Shown here: in pieces, positions 1-8,587 of the stretch
Position numbering within the stretch: position 1 is the first letter of the stretch
How the letters are laid out: every line of letters starts with the position of its first letter
From: Spongiactinospora rosea
GTDB taxonomy: Bacteria > Actinomycetota > Actinomycetes > Streptosporangiales > Streptosporangiaceae
DNA: 64,000 bases
Assembly: GCF_003315795.1 (NCBI RefSeq)
Contig: NZ_QMEY01000023.1
Location: 62,001-126,000 of the forward strand
Reading direction: 5' to 3'
Made by a program: the position numbers and the translations under genes
The notes under the pieces: model-generated
Told to the model about the DNA's origin: nothing
Databases searched by the model: none
What the model saw: only the letters and a program-made list of their open reading frames with translations

Positions 1-903
1 TGCCCCGTCTGTGACCGAGACGATGTCGTTATCAATCCCCGAGTACTGGAAGCGCTCCGTGTTCCCGCCCTGTGATCGGGATTCCAGCCGCCCCATCGCG
101 TCATACGTATAGGTGGCGTCGCCATCCGCGACCATTCGGTCGAACGCGTCGAACGTCAGGTTTTTGGTAACGCCGTTCGTGGTCTCGCTGGCCAGCGTGC
201 CACGCGGGGTGTACATGTAGTCTGCCCCGTCGCCGCTGAGCAGCCGGTTTCGGTCGTCGTAGGTGAATATCGCATCGCCGGCCTTGGTCCGATTGCCTGA
301 TGCGTCCCACTCGTACGACGTCACGTTGCCGCCGGGCGCGGTCCATGAGGTAAGCCGCCCCGACTTGTCGTAGCTGTAGGTGTTGGTCCCCGCGCCTGCC
401 GTACCGGTGGTGACCTTTGAGATGAGTTGGTCGTCCTTGTCCCAGGCGTAGGTGACCTTAGCCAGTTCCGCGTTCGAATTGCCCTTGAGCGTGTGACTGG
501 TCACCCGATCCATCGCGTCGTAACCGAAGGACTGCGCGGTGACCGGGTTGGTGGAAGCCAGCGAAGTGATCCGGTCGGCGGCATCGTAACCGTAGGTGAG
601 CTGCCGCCCGGAGACGGGATCGGTAGCTGTCTTCAGACGGTCGTCACTGTCCCAGCCGAACGTCGCCGCCCCTGCGGTGTCGGTGCGCTGTGTGACGTTG
701 CCGAGGTCGTCGTAGCCAAAGGCCGCCGTCTGGCTGGTGCCCTTGGAAACCTTGGTCAGCAGGCCCCGGTCGTTGTACTCAAGGCTGTAGTCGCCGACCT
801 TGCTCTCGCGTCCGGCCAGGTCGTAGCCGTACATCCGCACAGGCGTCGCCACCTGTGCGCCCGCCCCGGTCTCCTTGATCACCCGTCCGAGCTGGTCGAA
901 CTC
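1..903 (-). pseudogene. RHS/YD-repeat protein fragment, 5' end lost, 3' end beyond window
   Basis: The minus strand is open without a stop for about 300 codons and encodes tandem YD repeats: GYDLAGR, GYDDLGN, GYDAADR, GYDAMDR, SYDKSGR, TYDDRNR and TYDAMGR, spaced roughly 20 to 40 residues apart. This is the signature of RHS/WapA-type surface or secreted toxin-delivery proteins, whose repeats form a beta-cage around a C-terminal toxin. The C-terminal part, which would carry the toxin, lies left of position 1. Upstream, at about 903, the YD frame runs straight into an IS630-like transposase remnant and no RHS start codon or signal peptide is present, so the gene is truncated at its 5' end. Family assignment is firm; whether anything is expressed is not known. 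Confidence 0.75.
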
Positions 904-1174
904 GCGATCCGGTGGATCACCTCGTGGACGGGGCCCTCATCGGCTGCACGGGGCAGGCGATCACCGGGAGCGTGTTGCGGGCTGCGGATGCCAAGAGCAT
1001 CATCGCCCGCCGGTACCGCACCGAACTGGTGCTGCCCCGCCGGACGATGCGCTGCAGTTTCTGTCCTTCGTGGTCCATCAGCCTGCGCACTGTGACCGGC
1101 CCTGCCGCCGCGCCTCCACCACGCCGCTCGTACATGAGGTGTCTCATCCAACCGGCCCCGGCAGCTATACGCAA
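881..1174 (-). mobile_element. IS630-family transposase N-terminal remnant
   Basis: A minus-strand frame reads VTVRRLMDHEGQKLQRIVRR and then RYRRAMMLLAS, the usual N-terminal helix-turn-helix start of IS630-type transposases. After about 70 residues the match jumps to another frame (GPVHEVIHRI), so there is at least one frameshift, and it ends abruptly where the RHS repeat fragment begins. The DDE catalytic domain is absent. I could not define terminal inverted repeats. The remnant probably marks the insertion or recombination event that beheaded the RHS gene. Confidence 0.6.
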
Positions 1175-1205
1175 ACCTGTTGATCTTTTCCGGTCACAGC
1201 ACTAG

Positions 1206-1433
1206 CTAGCGGCCTGGTCCTGTGCTTGCGGCGAGTGCCCGACCACCGCCCGCCTGCCTGAGGCGATCCCACCCGCCCCCCAGCAGTTCCACCTCGACAT
1301 CAGCGTCCCCGACTTGGAACAGGCCGCCCGCGCGGCCGAATCTGCAGGCGCAACCCTCTTGGACGACACTCACCCATGGCGCATCTACCCCGACCCCGCC
1401 GGCCACCACTTCTGTCTGCCGCACGAAGAGTAG
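1206..1433 (+). pseudogene. VOC (glyoxalase-like) C-terminal fragment
   Basis: The frame ending at the TAG at 1431 reads QQFHLDISVPDLEQAARAAE and, after a short gap, GATLLDD and WRIYPDPAGHHFCLPHEE. This is the C-terminal half of a vicinal-oxygen-chelate domain of the kind annotated as VOC family protein, in which the strand FHLDI and the PAGHxFCL motif are characteristic. The frame opens after a stop at 1203 with no plausible start or ribosome site, and the N-terminal half is missing. It is therefore a gene remnant abutting the IS630/RHS debris. Confidence 0.55.
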
Positions 1434-1455
1434 GCCGGATGGCCGGTGGCATCAG

Positions 1456-1974
1456 TCATACGCTGAGCTCGATCGTCTTTCGCGCTGTCAGTAACGCGTA
1501 TACTCTTTGCCCGTTCATGTCCTTTACCAGAATGGTTCCCCCTGTACCGGCAGAGTCGATGCCGTACCAGTCCGCCTCCTCTCGGGTAGTGGGCATCCAT
1601 TGGTGTGCTTTCATCGTATCGACCACTTCTTGCAGGTCCACCTTGGCGACCAGCCTCATGTGAAGCGTAGATAATTCGGGCTGGTCGGATGAGCCGGAAT
1701 CGGGCGGCTCGCAGCCGGCGCCCTCGTATCGCTCTACGGTCACCCACTTCTTTGGTAATGAGTCGTTCATTGCGCCTGCGATCACGGCGAGCTGCTTTTT
1801 CTCATTGAAGTCACAAAAGGCGGATACGCCCCCGGCCGTGAAATACAGGAGGGTCAGCACGAGAGCTCCGATTACGGCTGCGAGAAGCGATGCCAGCCCA
1901 AGGCTGGTCGCTATGCGCCTGGCGCGACTTTTTTCTCCGCTGAAACGTGCCATGGTCGTCAGGCCCAATCTCAT
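1456..1974 (-). CDS. Hypothetical membrane-anchored protein
   Basis: Encodes about 172 residues that match no family I recognise. A basic N-terminus (SGEKSRARR) is followed by one hydrophobic segment (about residues 24-48) and then a polar domain of about 120 residues, probably outside the cell, with two cysteines (one in CDFNEKK, one in GCEPPD) that could form a disulfide. Start choice is uncertain: ATG at 1974 or ATG at 1953, neither with a strong ribosome site. Codon use is less GC-extreme than the neighbouring housekeeping genes. It sits alone between the decayed VOC fragment and a divergent pair of hypothetical genes. Confidence 0.6.
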   Translation of the reverse strand: MRLGLTTMARFSGEKSRARRIATSLGLASLLAAVIGALVLTLLYFTAGGVSAFCDFNEKKQLAVIAGAMNDSLPKKWVTVERYEGAGCEPPDSGSSDQPELSTLHMRLVAKVDLQEVVDTMKAHQWMPTTREEADWYGIDSAGTGGTILVKDMNGQRVYALLTARKTIELSV

Positions 1975-2285
1975 TCGATATCATCGGCGCGCTGCCGGCC
2001 TCAGGGCTGCCGGCCGCCTCCAATGACGGCTGCTCATTGCGGGGAACCGTCGAAGTCGGGTCAGTGGTTTCTGGCCCAAGCATAGCCGCGTTGATCATTC
2101 TCGTGTTCCGCTGTGCGCAATGCTCCGCACCTGATTGCCGAGCTTGTCATGGCCTGGTGTGAACCCGCTGTGATTGCGCCGCCACTGGGCGGCGCCGCCA
2201 GGCCGAAATCCAGTTGTGGTGGTGGCTGTGGCGGAGTTTCCATGGAAGTGCGAGGCAGGTGATGCCATAAGGAACGGGTGGTCAG
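1975..2285. other. Gene-free divergent spacer
   Basis: About 310 bp between the minus-strand membrane protein and the plus-strand hypothetical pair. I see no convincing gene, strong hairpin or clear promoter boxes here, only an AAGGAA sequence shortly before the GTG at 2286. It presumably holds divergent promoters. Confidence 0.3.
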
Positions 2286-2840
2286 GTGGCGGTGGGGAAG
2301 CGGTTGAAGCTCTGGCGGCAGGTCGTGCGGGCCGATGGGCGAGACTTCACCGTGCTGACGTTGCGGCCTGGGACGGACGTGCGGGGAGTGCCGCTGGCCG
2401 GACGGCTGCTGTGGGGGTTGTCGTATCAGCGGAGGGCCGGGACGGTGGTCGTCATCGATCGGCCGCACTTCGACACCAACCTGTTCGACGCTGAGCAGGG
2501 GGCGGCCAGGTGGCGGACGCGGAGGCTTGGTCGGCCAGAGGAGGCCGCCGAAGGGTCGGCTTGGAGAGCGGATGACGGCAGGGCCGCCGTGGAGTGGGCG
2601 CGGGCCGTTCATTCGCTTGGCGCGTGCATGCACCGCGGCAGTGAGTATGTTTTCCTCGATCCTTCTGATGGTCTGGACTGTTGCCGGCAGGGGGCCGAGG
2701 GGGAGATGCAGGTCTTCGCCCACTACCGGCATGGGGTGCCGGTCTGTCGGGATATGGGTTCGATGGGTCCGGGCGGGCTTCGGCCGCTGATCTGGGGCAG
2801 GGTGGACGCGGTTCGTGTGCGTGCAGCCCACTCCGCCTGA
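2286..2840 (+). CDS. Hypothetical protein
   Basis: A GTG-started frame of 184 residues. The first 80 residues look like genuine protein (LKLWRQVVRADGRDFTVLTL and GTVVVIDRPHFDTNLFD), compatible with a small mixed alpha/beta domain; the rest is arginine- and glycine-rich and less convincing. No family, signal peptide or membrane segment is recognised. AAGGAA lies about 11 nt upstream. The next gene starts 8 nt after the stop, so the two are probably co-transcribed. It could be shorter than drawn or partly decayed. Confidence 0.5.
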   Translation: MAVGKRLKLWRQVVRADGRDFTVLTLRPGTDVRGVPLAGRLLWGLSYQRRAGTVVVIDRPHFDTNLFDAEQGAARWRTRRLGRPEEAAEGSAWRADDGRAAVEWARAVHSLGACMHRGSEYVFLDPSDGLDCCRQGAEGEMQVFAHYRHGVPVCRDMGSMGPGGLRPLIWGRVDAVRVRAAHSA

Positions 2841-2847
2841 AGAATGA

Positions 2848-3258
2848 ATGCACTATATGAAATGGTTCACGCCCGCTTTCGCGGGTGAGATGGATCTAGC
2901 TGAATGCCGGCGTGTCGTCGAGGAGTACCAGGTTCATCTGGCCGCCATGCTGCGCTGTGCGCCGCGGGAGATTCGCGAGTTCGCCAACGCGGCGAGCCTC
3001 CATGACGGGCTGGTACGGAGATTCAGCACCAGTATCGATGCCGTGGAAATGAGCGTACGGGTCGAAAGCCATCTGCTGGACATGGAGTTCAGGAACGCCC
3101 GTGCCATCCCGGCCGCACTGCACGGTGATACGGGGATTCTTTTTGAGGAACTGGACCGGATCGCGGACGCTTACGAGATTCGGTTCCTGATGGGTGACCT
3201 CAGCGAAATGTCGATCATTTTCGATTCGTTGCGCTGGATGCTGCGGCCAGAGGCATGA
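2848..3258 (+). CDS. Hypothetical soluble helical protein
   Basis: Encodes 136 residues predicted to be largely alpha-helical (AECRRVVEEYQVHLAAML, then FEELDRIADAYEIRFLMGDL). No signal peptide, membrane span or known motif is visible. The ATG at 2848 lies 8 nt after the preceding stop; an internal ATG at 2890 is an alternative start. Its tight spacing to the upstream hypothetical gene suggests a two-gene unit of unknown role. Function is not recognised. Confidence 0.6.
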   Translation: MHYMKWFTPAFAGEMDLAECRRVVEEYQVHLAAMLRCAPREIREFANAASLHDGLVRRFSTSIDAVEMSVRVESHLLDMEFRNARAIPAALHGDTGILFEELDRIADAYEIRFLMGDLSEMSIIFDSLRWMLRPEA

Positions 3259-3389
3259 CGCCATAGGCCCGCCTCCGGCCATGCCGGTGGTCGTACCGGC
3301 CGTCGTTGGGGTGCGACTCTCCAGCCGGCTTGGGCTGCCGGCAGGAGTCGCCGCAGGTCGAGCCTTGCTCGGAAAGCTAGCATGCGAGG

Positions 3390-4211
3390 GTGATCGAGGA
3401 AATCAAGACGCTGGTCGGGCGGCATCTGCCGGGGTACGCGGTCCGGACGTTGGTGAAACTGGGGGAAGGGCTCGACAACCTCGCCTACGAGGTCAACGGG
3501 AATCTGATCGTACGGAGTAGCAAGGAAGTCGACCCCGAAATGACCCGGCGCGAGGTCGAAGTGCTGCGGGCCATTGTGGAATGCGGCACGTTGCCGGTTC
3601 CGGAAGTCGTGTTCGCCGATGCCGAGGCGGGGGTCATCGCGTACGCCAAGCTCCCCGGAACACCTCTTCAGACCGCACTGACCACTGACGTCAGCAAGCT
3701 GGCCGCCCCCTTGGGGGAGTTCCTGGGAAGCGTTCATCGGGCGGTGACGTCGGTGCCCGAAGACGTGGCTCCACTGGCGGAATGGCTGGCCGAGGCGACG
3801 GAGAACTACGAGGTGGCCGCCGGTCACATACCGGCGACCGCCCGCCGTACCGTCGAGCGTTTTCTGAACGTCACGCCGCCCGCCGAGCCGGAGAAGCTGG
3901 TGCTCTGCCACAACGACCTGGGCAGTGAGCACATCCTCGTCAACGGCGACACGATCACAGGGGTGATCGACTGGACGGACGCGGCGGTCACCGACCCGGC
4001 CGTGGACTTCGCCCTGATATTCCGGGACCTGGGGCCGGAGGTGTTCGAGCTGAGCCTGGCGCATTATCCGGGCGAGATCGTCAGGGAGCGGGCCGTGTTC
4101 TACGCGCGCTGCGCGCTGCTTGAGGACCTGGCCTACGGGATACGCAACCCTTCGGCTCGGCGCTACGAGGAGCTTGGCCTCCGCCACCTGGAGTGGACCT
4201 TCGCCCGTTGA
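3390..4211 (+). CDS. Aminoglycoside/macrolide phosphotransferase (APH) family kinase
   Basis: A 273-residue protein of the APH/choline-kinase fold. Visible landmarks are a glycine-rich N-lobe loop (KLGEGLDNLAYEV), the Brenner catalytic loop LCHNDLGSEHILV with catalytic Asp and Asn (about residue 170-180), and the metal-binding GVIDWTDA motif about 15 residues later. Length fits the family. Substrates in this family include aminoglycosides, macrolides, homoserine and other small hydroxylated compounds, so resistance cannot be inferred. Start is a GTG; a TAGCAT -10-like box lies 6 nt before it, which would give a leaderless transcript. It stands alone, followed by a broken RidA gene. Confidence 0.85.
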   Translation: MIEEIKTLVGRHLPGYAVRTLVKLGEGLDNLAYEVNGNLIVRSSKEVDPEMTRREVEVLRAIVECGTLPVPEVVFADAEAGVIAYAKLPGTPLQTALTTDVSKLAAPLGEFLGSVHRAVTSVPEDVAPLAEWLAEATENYEVAAGHIPATARRTVERFLNVTPPAEPEKLVLCHNDLGSEHILVNGDTITGVIDWTDAAVTDPAVDFALIFRDLGPEVFELSLAHYPGEIVRERAVFYARCALLEDLAYGIRNPSARRYEELGLRHLEWTFAR

Positions 4212-4264
4212 TTGGGATACAGTCCGGCCGAATTTCGGTAAGGCTGGTCACTACGGCGGAAAGA

Positions 4265-4656
4265 ATGATCGTTCCGACGCTGTTCCCGCCGCCGGACTAC
4301 GCCCATGCCGCTGTGGTCGAAGCAGGGCGGCGGCTGGCGTTCATGGCGGAGGGCCATGCCACTGGACGCAGATGGAAAGCTCGTGGGAGAAGGGATGTCG
4401 TAGCTCAGACCCGGCAGGTCATCGCCAATATGGAGACGGCATTGGCGGAGGTGGGGGAGGGGGTGCCCGATGTGGTGGCCTCGACGGTGTACGTCGTATC
4501 GCCCGAGCCGGGGGCCGTTGAGCGACGTATGGGAGATCGTGTGCGCATCCGGGCTGGAGCGCGGCCCGCACACGTCCACCCTGCTGAGGTGGCCTCCCTT
4601 GGCTACCCTGGCAGCTCGTCGAGATCGCCATAGTCGCCGCTTTGCCCGACAAGTAA
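4265..4656 (+). pseudogene. RidA (YjgF/YER057c/UK114) family gene broken by several frameshifts
   Basis: Reading across frames restores an almost complete RidA-like enamine/imine deaminase: MIVPTLFPPPDYAHAAVVEA in one frame, PLDADGKLVGEG in the second, VVAQTRQVIANMETALAEVG back in the first, LSDVWEIVCASGLERGPHTS in a third, VASLGYPG and then QLVEIAIVAALPDK to a TAA at 4654. At least four frame changes are needed, so no intact product can be made. The length of the stitched protein (about 130 residues) matches the family. Order is collinear, meaning decay by small indels rather than rearrangement. Confidence 0.72.
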
Positions 4657-5462
4657 AGCGGACCACTGACCCGGCATTCGACAGAAGGCGGATGAGGGTC
4701 TTCGGAGAAAGCGGTATCGAAGAGGCCATGGTGGCGTTACCGCAGCGGACAGCAGGGACCGCTGAGGGCGCCTTTTCGGCGAGGCAAGGTCTTATGAGGG
4801 GAGCCTGGCGCGCCCGCGCATTAAGTAGGGCAAATGCGTATTTGTCAGGCCGAAATCGGTAAGTGCGATTATGTGTACGGCGGGCGGCCTCTACACCGTC
4901 CGCCGACGGCATGTGGACACATCACGACGATGTCGGCCGGTGAGCAGTGAGCAGACCGAGCGCCATGGGCTCGGTCTGCAGCCAACCCCACGACCTTTAT
5001 ATCCTCCCCGGCGCCGATGCTTCGGTAGGCACTCGGGATGGCATAGATCTTCGCTGGTAGGGACTCTGGCCGGTGCTGGCATGCCCACCGCCTGGTACCG
5101 GGTCTACGGGCAACGCCTCTAACGACAGTAGCCGGGCGTTCGGCGCTTTTGTTCGGGATCGTCGAGATAGGGGCGGTTTCTGCATAGGCCGGCTTGGCTG
5201 CAACTGCGCGCAGGGACGTTCCCGCTCGTACGTGCCGAGGCCCTGTCGGCCCGCAGCAGGCTGATTTTGCATGACGGCTGGCGAGGGGACGGTGCGGACA
5301 TAAGGGGTCGGGTGTCTCGGTGCCCCCAGGGCGGGCGCGTTGTTGTACTGCCGGGCGGCCCGTTGCTGCTGCTCGGGTGATGTGCATGGATCACCGTGCC
5401 CTCGTCGACGGCGTTCCTTTACACTTGCACCACCTTGTGTGGTCGAGCCATTACGTTCCGTG
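4657..5462. other. Gene-poor spacer
   Basis: About 800 bp between the RidA pseudogene and the vapBC promoter. Open frames on both strands here have no recognisable motif and the base composition is lower in GC than the neighbours. The only clear structure is a hairpin at 4951-4979. The stretch is probably worn-out gene debris. Confidence 0.35.
4951..4979. terminator. Perfect 11-bp hairpin, possible terminator
   Basis: GCAGACCGAGC and its exact complement GCTCGGTCTGC flank a 7-nt loop (GCCATGG). There is no U-tract after it on either strand, so it could be a factor-assisted terminator or an operator; no intact gene ends nearby. Confidence 0.35.
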
Positions 5463-5491
5463 TTGACATCATGATGTCGTACTGGCATGCT
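5463..5491 (+). promoter_or_regulatory. vapBC promoter with embedded operator palindrome
   Basis: TTGACA (5463-5468) and a weak CATGCT (5486-5491) are separated by 17 nt, and the antitoxin ATG follows 6 nt after the -10 box, indicating a leaderless transcript. The 14-bp perfect palindrome GACATCATGATGTC (5465-5478) overlaps the -35 box. It is the obvious candidate for autoregulation by the ribbon-helix-helix antitoxin. Boxes are seen; binding is inferred. Confidence 0.6.
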
Positions 5492-5497
5492 GGCTCC

Positions 5498-5794
5498 ATG
5501 CGAAGGACAACCTTCCGTCTCGATGACTCGCTTTTGGAGGAAGCGAAGGCATACGCGGCGGAGCACGGACGCAGCCTCAACTCGGTGATGGAGGACGCCT
5601 TACGACAACTGCTCAACCGCGCGGCTCACGACGATGAGCGCCTTCGGGTGGTGCTGCCGCTTTCGCATGCTGTGCCCGGGCATCAGCCGTGGCTGTCCGC
5701 CCGGCTGGCCGCCGGTGAAGGCTGGGGCCAGGTCATGGACTCCCTGGAGACGGACACGACCATCGAAGGGGTGACCAGCGATGCGTCTCGCTGA
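5498..5794 (+). CDS. vapB: VapB-type ribbon-helix-helix antitoxin
   Basis: A 98-residue protein. The N-terminus MRRTTFRLDDSLLEEAKAYA followed by LNSVMEDALRQLL is a ribbon-helix-helix DNA-binding domain of the VapB/Arc class; the acidic, proline-containing tail (about residues 50-98) would wrap the toxin. I chose the ATG at 5498 rather than an in-frame upstream start because the domain begins exactly there and the promoter places the transcript start close by. Its stop overlaps the toxin start by 14 bp, the usual translationally coupled arrangement. It likely represses its own promoter through the palindrome at 5465-5478. Confidence 0.85.
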   Translation: MRRTTFRLDDSLLEEAKAYAAEHGRSLNSVMEDALRQLLNRAAHDDERLRVVLPLSHAVPGHQPWLSARLAAGEGWGQVMDSLETDTTIEGVTSDASR

Positions 5795-6209
5795 TACCGA
5801 GGTGCTGGTCAACGCCTTCCGGCCGGAGGCCGAGCGCCACACCGAGTTCCGTGCGTTCGTTGAGGAGATGGTTAATGGGGAGGAGACCTATGCGGTCAGT
5901 GATCTGGTGGTCAACAGCTTCGTGAGGATCGTCACCGACCAGCGGATCTATAAGGATCCCGATCCGGTCGGCGACGCGCTGAAGTTCGCAGCCGTGGTGC
6001 GCAATCAGCCGCGTGCGGTGGTGGTTGCGCCCGGGCGGCGGCACTGGGAGATATTCGAGCGGCTGTGTGCGGAGGCGGACGCGTCGGGCAAGGCGGTTCC
6101 GGGCGCCTACCTTGCCGCGCTCGCCATCGAGCATGGTTGTGAATTCGTGACCTGCGATGCAGATTTCGCCCAGTTCAAGGGGTTGCGTATGCGGCACCCG
6201 CTGAACTGA
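5781..6209 (+). CDS. vapC: VapC-type PIN-domain ribonuclease toxin with one altered acidic site
   Basis: A 142-residue PIN-domain protein. First acidic residue: Asp5 in RLADTEVLVNAF; second: acidic residue in VSDLVVNSF; fourth: Asp in TCDADFAQFKGL. The position that normally carries the third acid, in the motif usually written DAHLAALAIEHG, reads PGAYLAALAIEHG here, so Asp is replaced by Gly. PIN toxins coordinate Mg2+ through three or four acids and cleave tRNA or rRNA, so activity may be reduced. Overlap with vapB and the length are typical. Assignment to the family is firm; whether it is still toxic is open. Confidence 0.85.
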   Translation: MRLADTEVLVNAFRPEAERHTEFRAFVEEMVNGEETYAVSDLVVNSFVRIVTDQRIYKDPDPVGDALKFAAVVRNQPRAVVVAPGRRHWEIFERLCAEADASGKAVPGAYLAALAIEHGCEFVTCDADFAQFKGLRMRHPLN

Positions 6210-6252
6210 ACTTACGTTACGGGCACCCGCCACCCAGGCGTGTGCCGTACCT

Positions 6253-7167
6253 GTGACGAGGTGGCCGAGGCACGTGGTCGGCGGCGGCCGGAATGACATC
6301 ATCGAGGCGGGATCGCGCTCGCGTTGGGGCGGCCTGATCGTCGCCGGGGCGCTCCTCGTCTTGGTGGGTATTCCGGTGGTCGGAGTCATCAAAAGCCGGG
6401 GCGAAGCCAAGCCGTCACTTCCGCAAACGACGTTGACATCACCCACGTTGGTCGGCCCCACAAGGGAACAGCGGCCCAACTACCTGCTCCCCGATCCGAA
6501 GACCGACGACGGGCGCAAGGTGGTCGAAGTCACCTTCCCCGACGGCACCCGGGCCCGGCTCAGCTATCCCGCCGGCCTCGACTTGGCCGAGTTCGGTATC
6601 AGACCGGTGATCGGTGTACGTGCGGAAAAGGGCGGGAAGCTGTACCGGCTGGTCGCCCCGCTTCCCGGCGAAAGCGAGGCAGAGCCCGGGCAGGACATGC
6701 TGCGCAGCCTCACCTCGAACGTGAGCTTATGGGCCAAGAGCCCGGTCCGGGGCCGGGGCTACATCATGATGTTCGACTTCGGATCGTGGTCGATGGCGCT
6801 CAGCGACCCTATCCGCGACGGGCCGACGTTCGATCAGCGGATGGATCTCGCCAAGCGCATTCGCGGAAAGGTGGATAAGAAGGGATTTCTGGTTCTGCAT
6901 GCCAGCGAGCCGGTCGAGCTGGCCCGGCCCGGCGACCTGCTGGGGAGCATCACCCTGGGCCCACAACTCTGGTTCGGCGGCGGCACACGCCCATTGGTCG
7001 TCCTCGCACCGGTCCCGAAGTGCGGCCCAGGCCTACCGGTTCCGCCATCGGTGGGCGCACGCCGCTACAACGCGATCGACTGCAAGGGCGGCGTCATGGT
7101 GGCTATCGCGGCCAGCGAGGGCTACACCGACCGCCTGCTACGCGGCTTGCACGTCGAACTCCTATGA
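6253..7167 (+). CDS. Hypothetical single-pass membrane protein
   Basis: A 304-residue protein started at GTG 6253. A basic N-terminus is followed by one strongly hydrophobic segment (GGLIVAGALLVLVGIPVVGV, about residues 26-46) and a large soluble domain that would be extracellular. The domain has a sequence VTFPDGTRARLSYP near residue 95 and two cysteines in its last 60 residues (KCGPG, DCKGG). No known family is recognised. An internal start closer to the membrane segment is possible. It follows vapBC by 43 bp and is followed by a long stretch of decayed genes. Confidence 0.65.
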   Translation: MTRWPRHVVGGGRNDIIEAGSRSRWGGLIVAGALLVLVGIPVVGVIKSRGEAKPSLPQTTLTSPTLVGPTREQRPNYLLPDPKTDDGRKVVEVTFPDGTRARLSYPAGLDLAEFGIRPVIGVRAEKGGKLYRLVAPLPGESEAEPGQDMLRSLTSNVSLWAKSPVRGRGYIMMFDFGSWSMALSDPIRDGPTFDQRMDLAKRIRGKVDKKGFLVLHASEPVELARPGDLLGSITLGPQLWFGGGTRPLVVLAPVPKCGPGLPVPPSVGARRYNAIDCKGGVMVAIAASEGYTDRLLRGLHVELL

Positions 7168-7256
7168 GCGGTGTACGAGGCGGGGCACCCATGAGCACTT
7201 CGCGGGCACGCCCACCTTCTACAGGAAATGTGGCCCAGTGACTGAATGAGCGGCCA

Positions 7257-7563
7257 TTGATCATCGTGACCGCCTTCGGCCGCCCGGGCCGCCGGACCCG
7301 GGCGCTGGCCGCTGGGCGGCTAGGGGTCGTTGTGAAGGGTGTCCTTGTAGTCAAGTTGGTGGACGCCGTACCTCGGGTCATGAGCGGCGAGCGCGCCATC
7401 GAGCCAAGCTCGCCGTCGCTGCACAGTGGGTGGTCCCGACCCGCGTGGGGGAGACGTGCTGCGGGAGGCGGAGGGTGGGCGATGGTGGTCGATATCGCGC
7501 GCAGGCTGTTCACGACTGAGAACAGGGTACGCAACTACCTGTTGGCGGTGACCGAGAAGGGCT
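7257..7563 (+). pseudogene. NarL/FixJ-type response regulator remnant
   Basis: The frame reads MIIVTAFGRPGRRTRALAAG, VVVKGVLVVKLVDAVPRVMS, which is the second half of a receiver domain, then in another frame PRGGDVLREAEGG and back to VVDIARRLFTTENRVRNYLL, which is a LuxR-type helix-turn-helix. The phospho-acceptor Asp half of the receiver is missing and at least two frame changes are needed, so the gene is dead. Family members are partners of sensor kinases, but no kinase remnant is visible next to it. Confidence 0.6.
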
Positions 7564-7754
7564 GCACCAGTGTTCTCTCTGCAGCTTTCGGGTGGTCGAG
7601 CCCGCGGTGGGCGATTGGGCTAGTGTCACGTCTCCGAACTTTGCTTGGGTTATTGATTTCGATGAGTGAGCGCGCCAGCCCTTGCCCGGAGAAGGTCTGG
7701 GTCTGGGAGGTGGTCGTGGTACGCACGCCCGAGGTGTTCGTCAGCGCCTGATCC

Positions 7755-8110
7755 ATGAAGGAAGGCCGGTGCCTGCAGAAGATCACCCGAACGGCCAAGG
7801 ATCTGGTGAAGCTGTGGCGGGCGATCGTCGTGCTGATGTCCGCGCAAGGCTGCCCAGCTTCGGCGATCAAGACGCTGAACAGGTCAGCGAAGACTATGTG
7901 CGCCAGGTCGTGCACGCGTTCAACGAGCGGGGGTTTGAGGCCCGTGACCCAAAATGGAGCGGGGGCCGTCCGAAGAGGATCAGTGAGTGGGGGTGGCAGT
8001 GCATCTGCCTGATTGCCCAGACGACCTCGCCGAGTGAGGCATCACCGCGTTCTCCACCTGGAGCCTGTCCAAGCTCGCCGACGCCTGCGGTGGGTTGGCG
8101 GCCGTGGCGG
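7755..8110 (+). mobile_element. Second IS630-family transposase remnant
   Basis: KITRTAKDLVKLWRAIVVLM in one frame continues as VSEDYVRQVVHAFNERGFEA and WSGGRPKRISEW in a second, ICLIAQTT follows, and GITAFSTWSLSKLAD closes in a third. This order matches the N-terminal helix-turn-helix and linker of IS630-like transposases related to, but distinct from, the fragment at 881-1174. The catalytic DDE region is missing and three frames are used, so it cannot transpose. It ends where the degenerate repeats at 8132 begin. Confidence 0.65.
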
Positions 8111-8131
8111 TGGGGTTGCCTGTGCGGCGAG

Positions 8132-8457
8132 GTTTGTGCTGTGGCTTTCCGTGGTCGGCTTTGCGGTGGGCGGTTGGGGCCAGTTCGCCCGGTTGCCGTT
8201 TGTGGGGCAGGTCGGAGTGCGGCTCGTGATCGTCCGGGCGATGTCGCTCGCTGACGCTCCGGCGGGTTCGTGGCTGTGGTGGTGGGTTACCTGCTCGGCA
8301 AGGTCGTGTAGTGGCTTTCCGCGGTCGGGGTCCGCGATGGGCGATCTGGGGCCGGTTCGCGGGGTTGGCCGTTTGTGGGGCAGGTCGGAGTGCGGCTGGT
8401 GATCACTGACGTTCGTGGCGGGTTCGTGGCCGTGGCGGCAGGTGCTGTTCGGCGGAT
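8132..8457 (+). repeat. Two degenerate tandem copies of the 3' end of the downstream oxidoreductase gene
   Basis: Copy A (8132-8310) and copy B (8311-8457) both align with the last 190 bp of the gene at 8588-9544. For example, GGAGTGCGGCTCGTGATCG in copy A and GGAGTGCGGCTGGTGATC in copy B correspond to GGAGTACGGCCGGTGATCG in the gene. Both copies end near CTGCTCGGCAAGGTCG or its equivalent. Copy B lacks about 19 bp around GATGCCGCTTGCC. Both are out of frame and riddled with substitutions. They look like an old local duplication of the gene tail. Confidence 0.6.
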
Positions 8458-8587
8458 CTGTTCGCCGTATTCGGTGCGCGTAACTGCGGGGAGGTGGTGA
8501 TGGGGTGCCGAGTTCGCGGATGGGGTGTGATCTCTGCTGTCGGGGGTGGGGCCGAGGGATGGGGGATGGCGTGGGTAGGGTGCGGCC

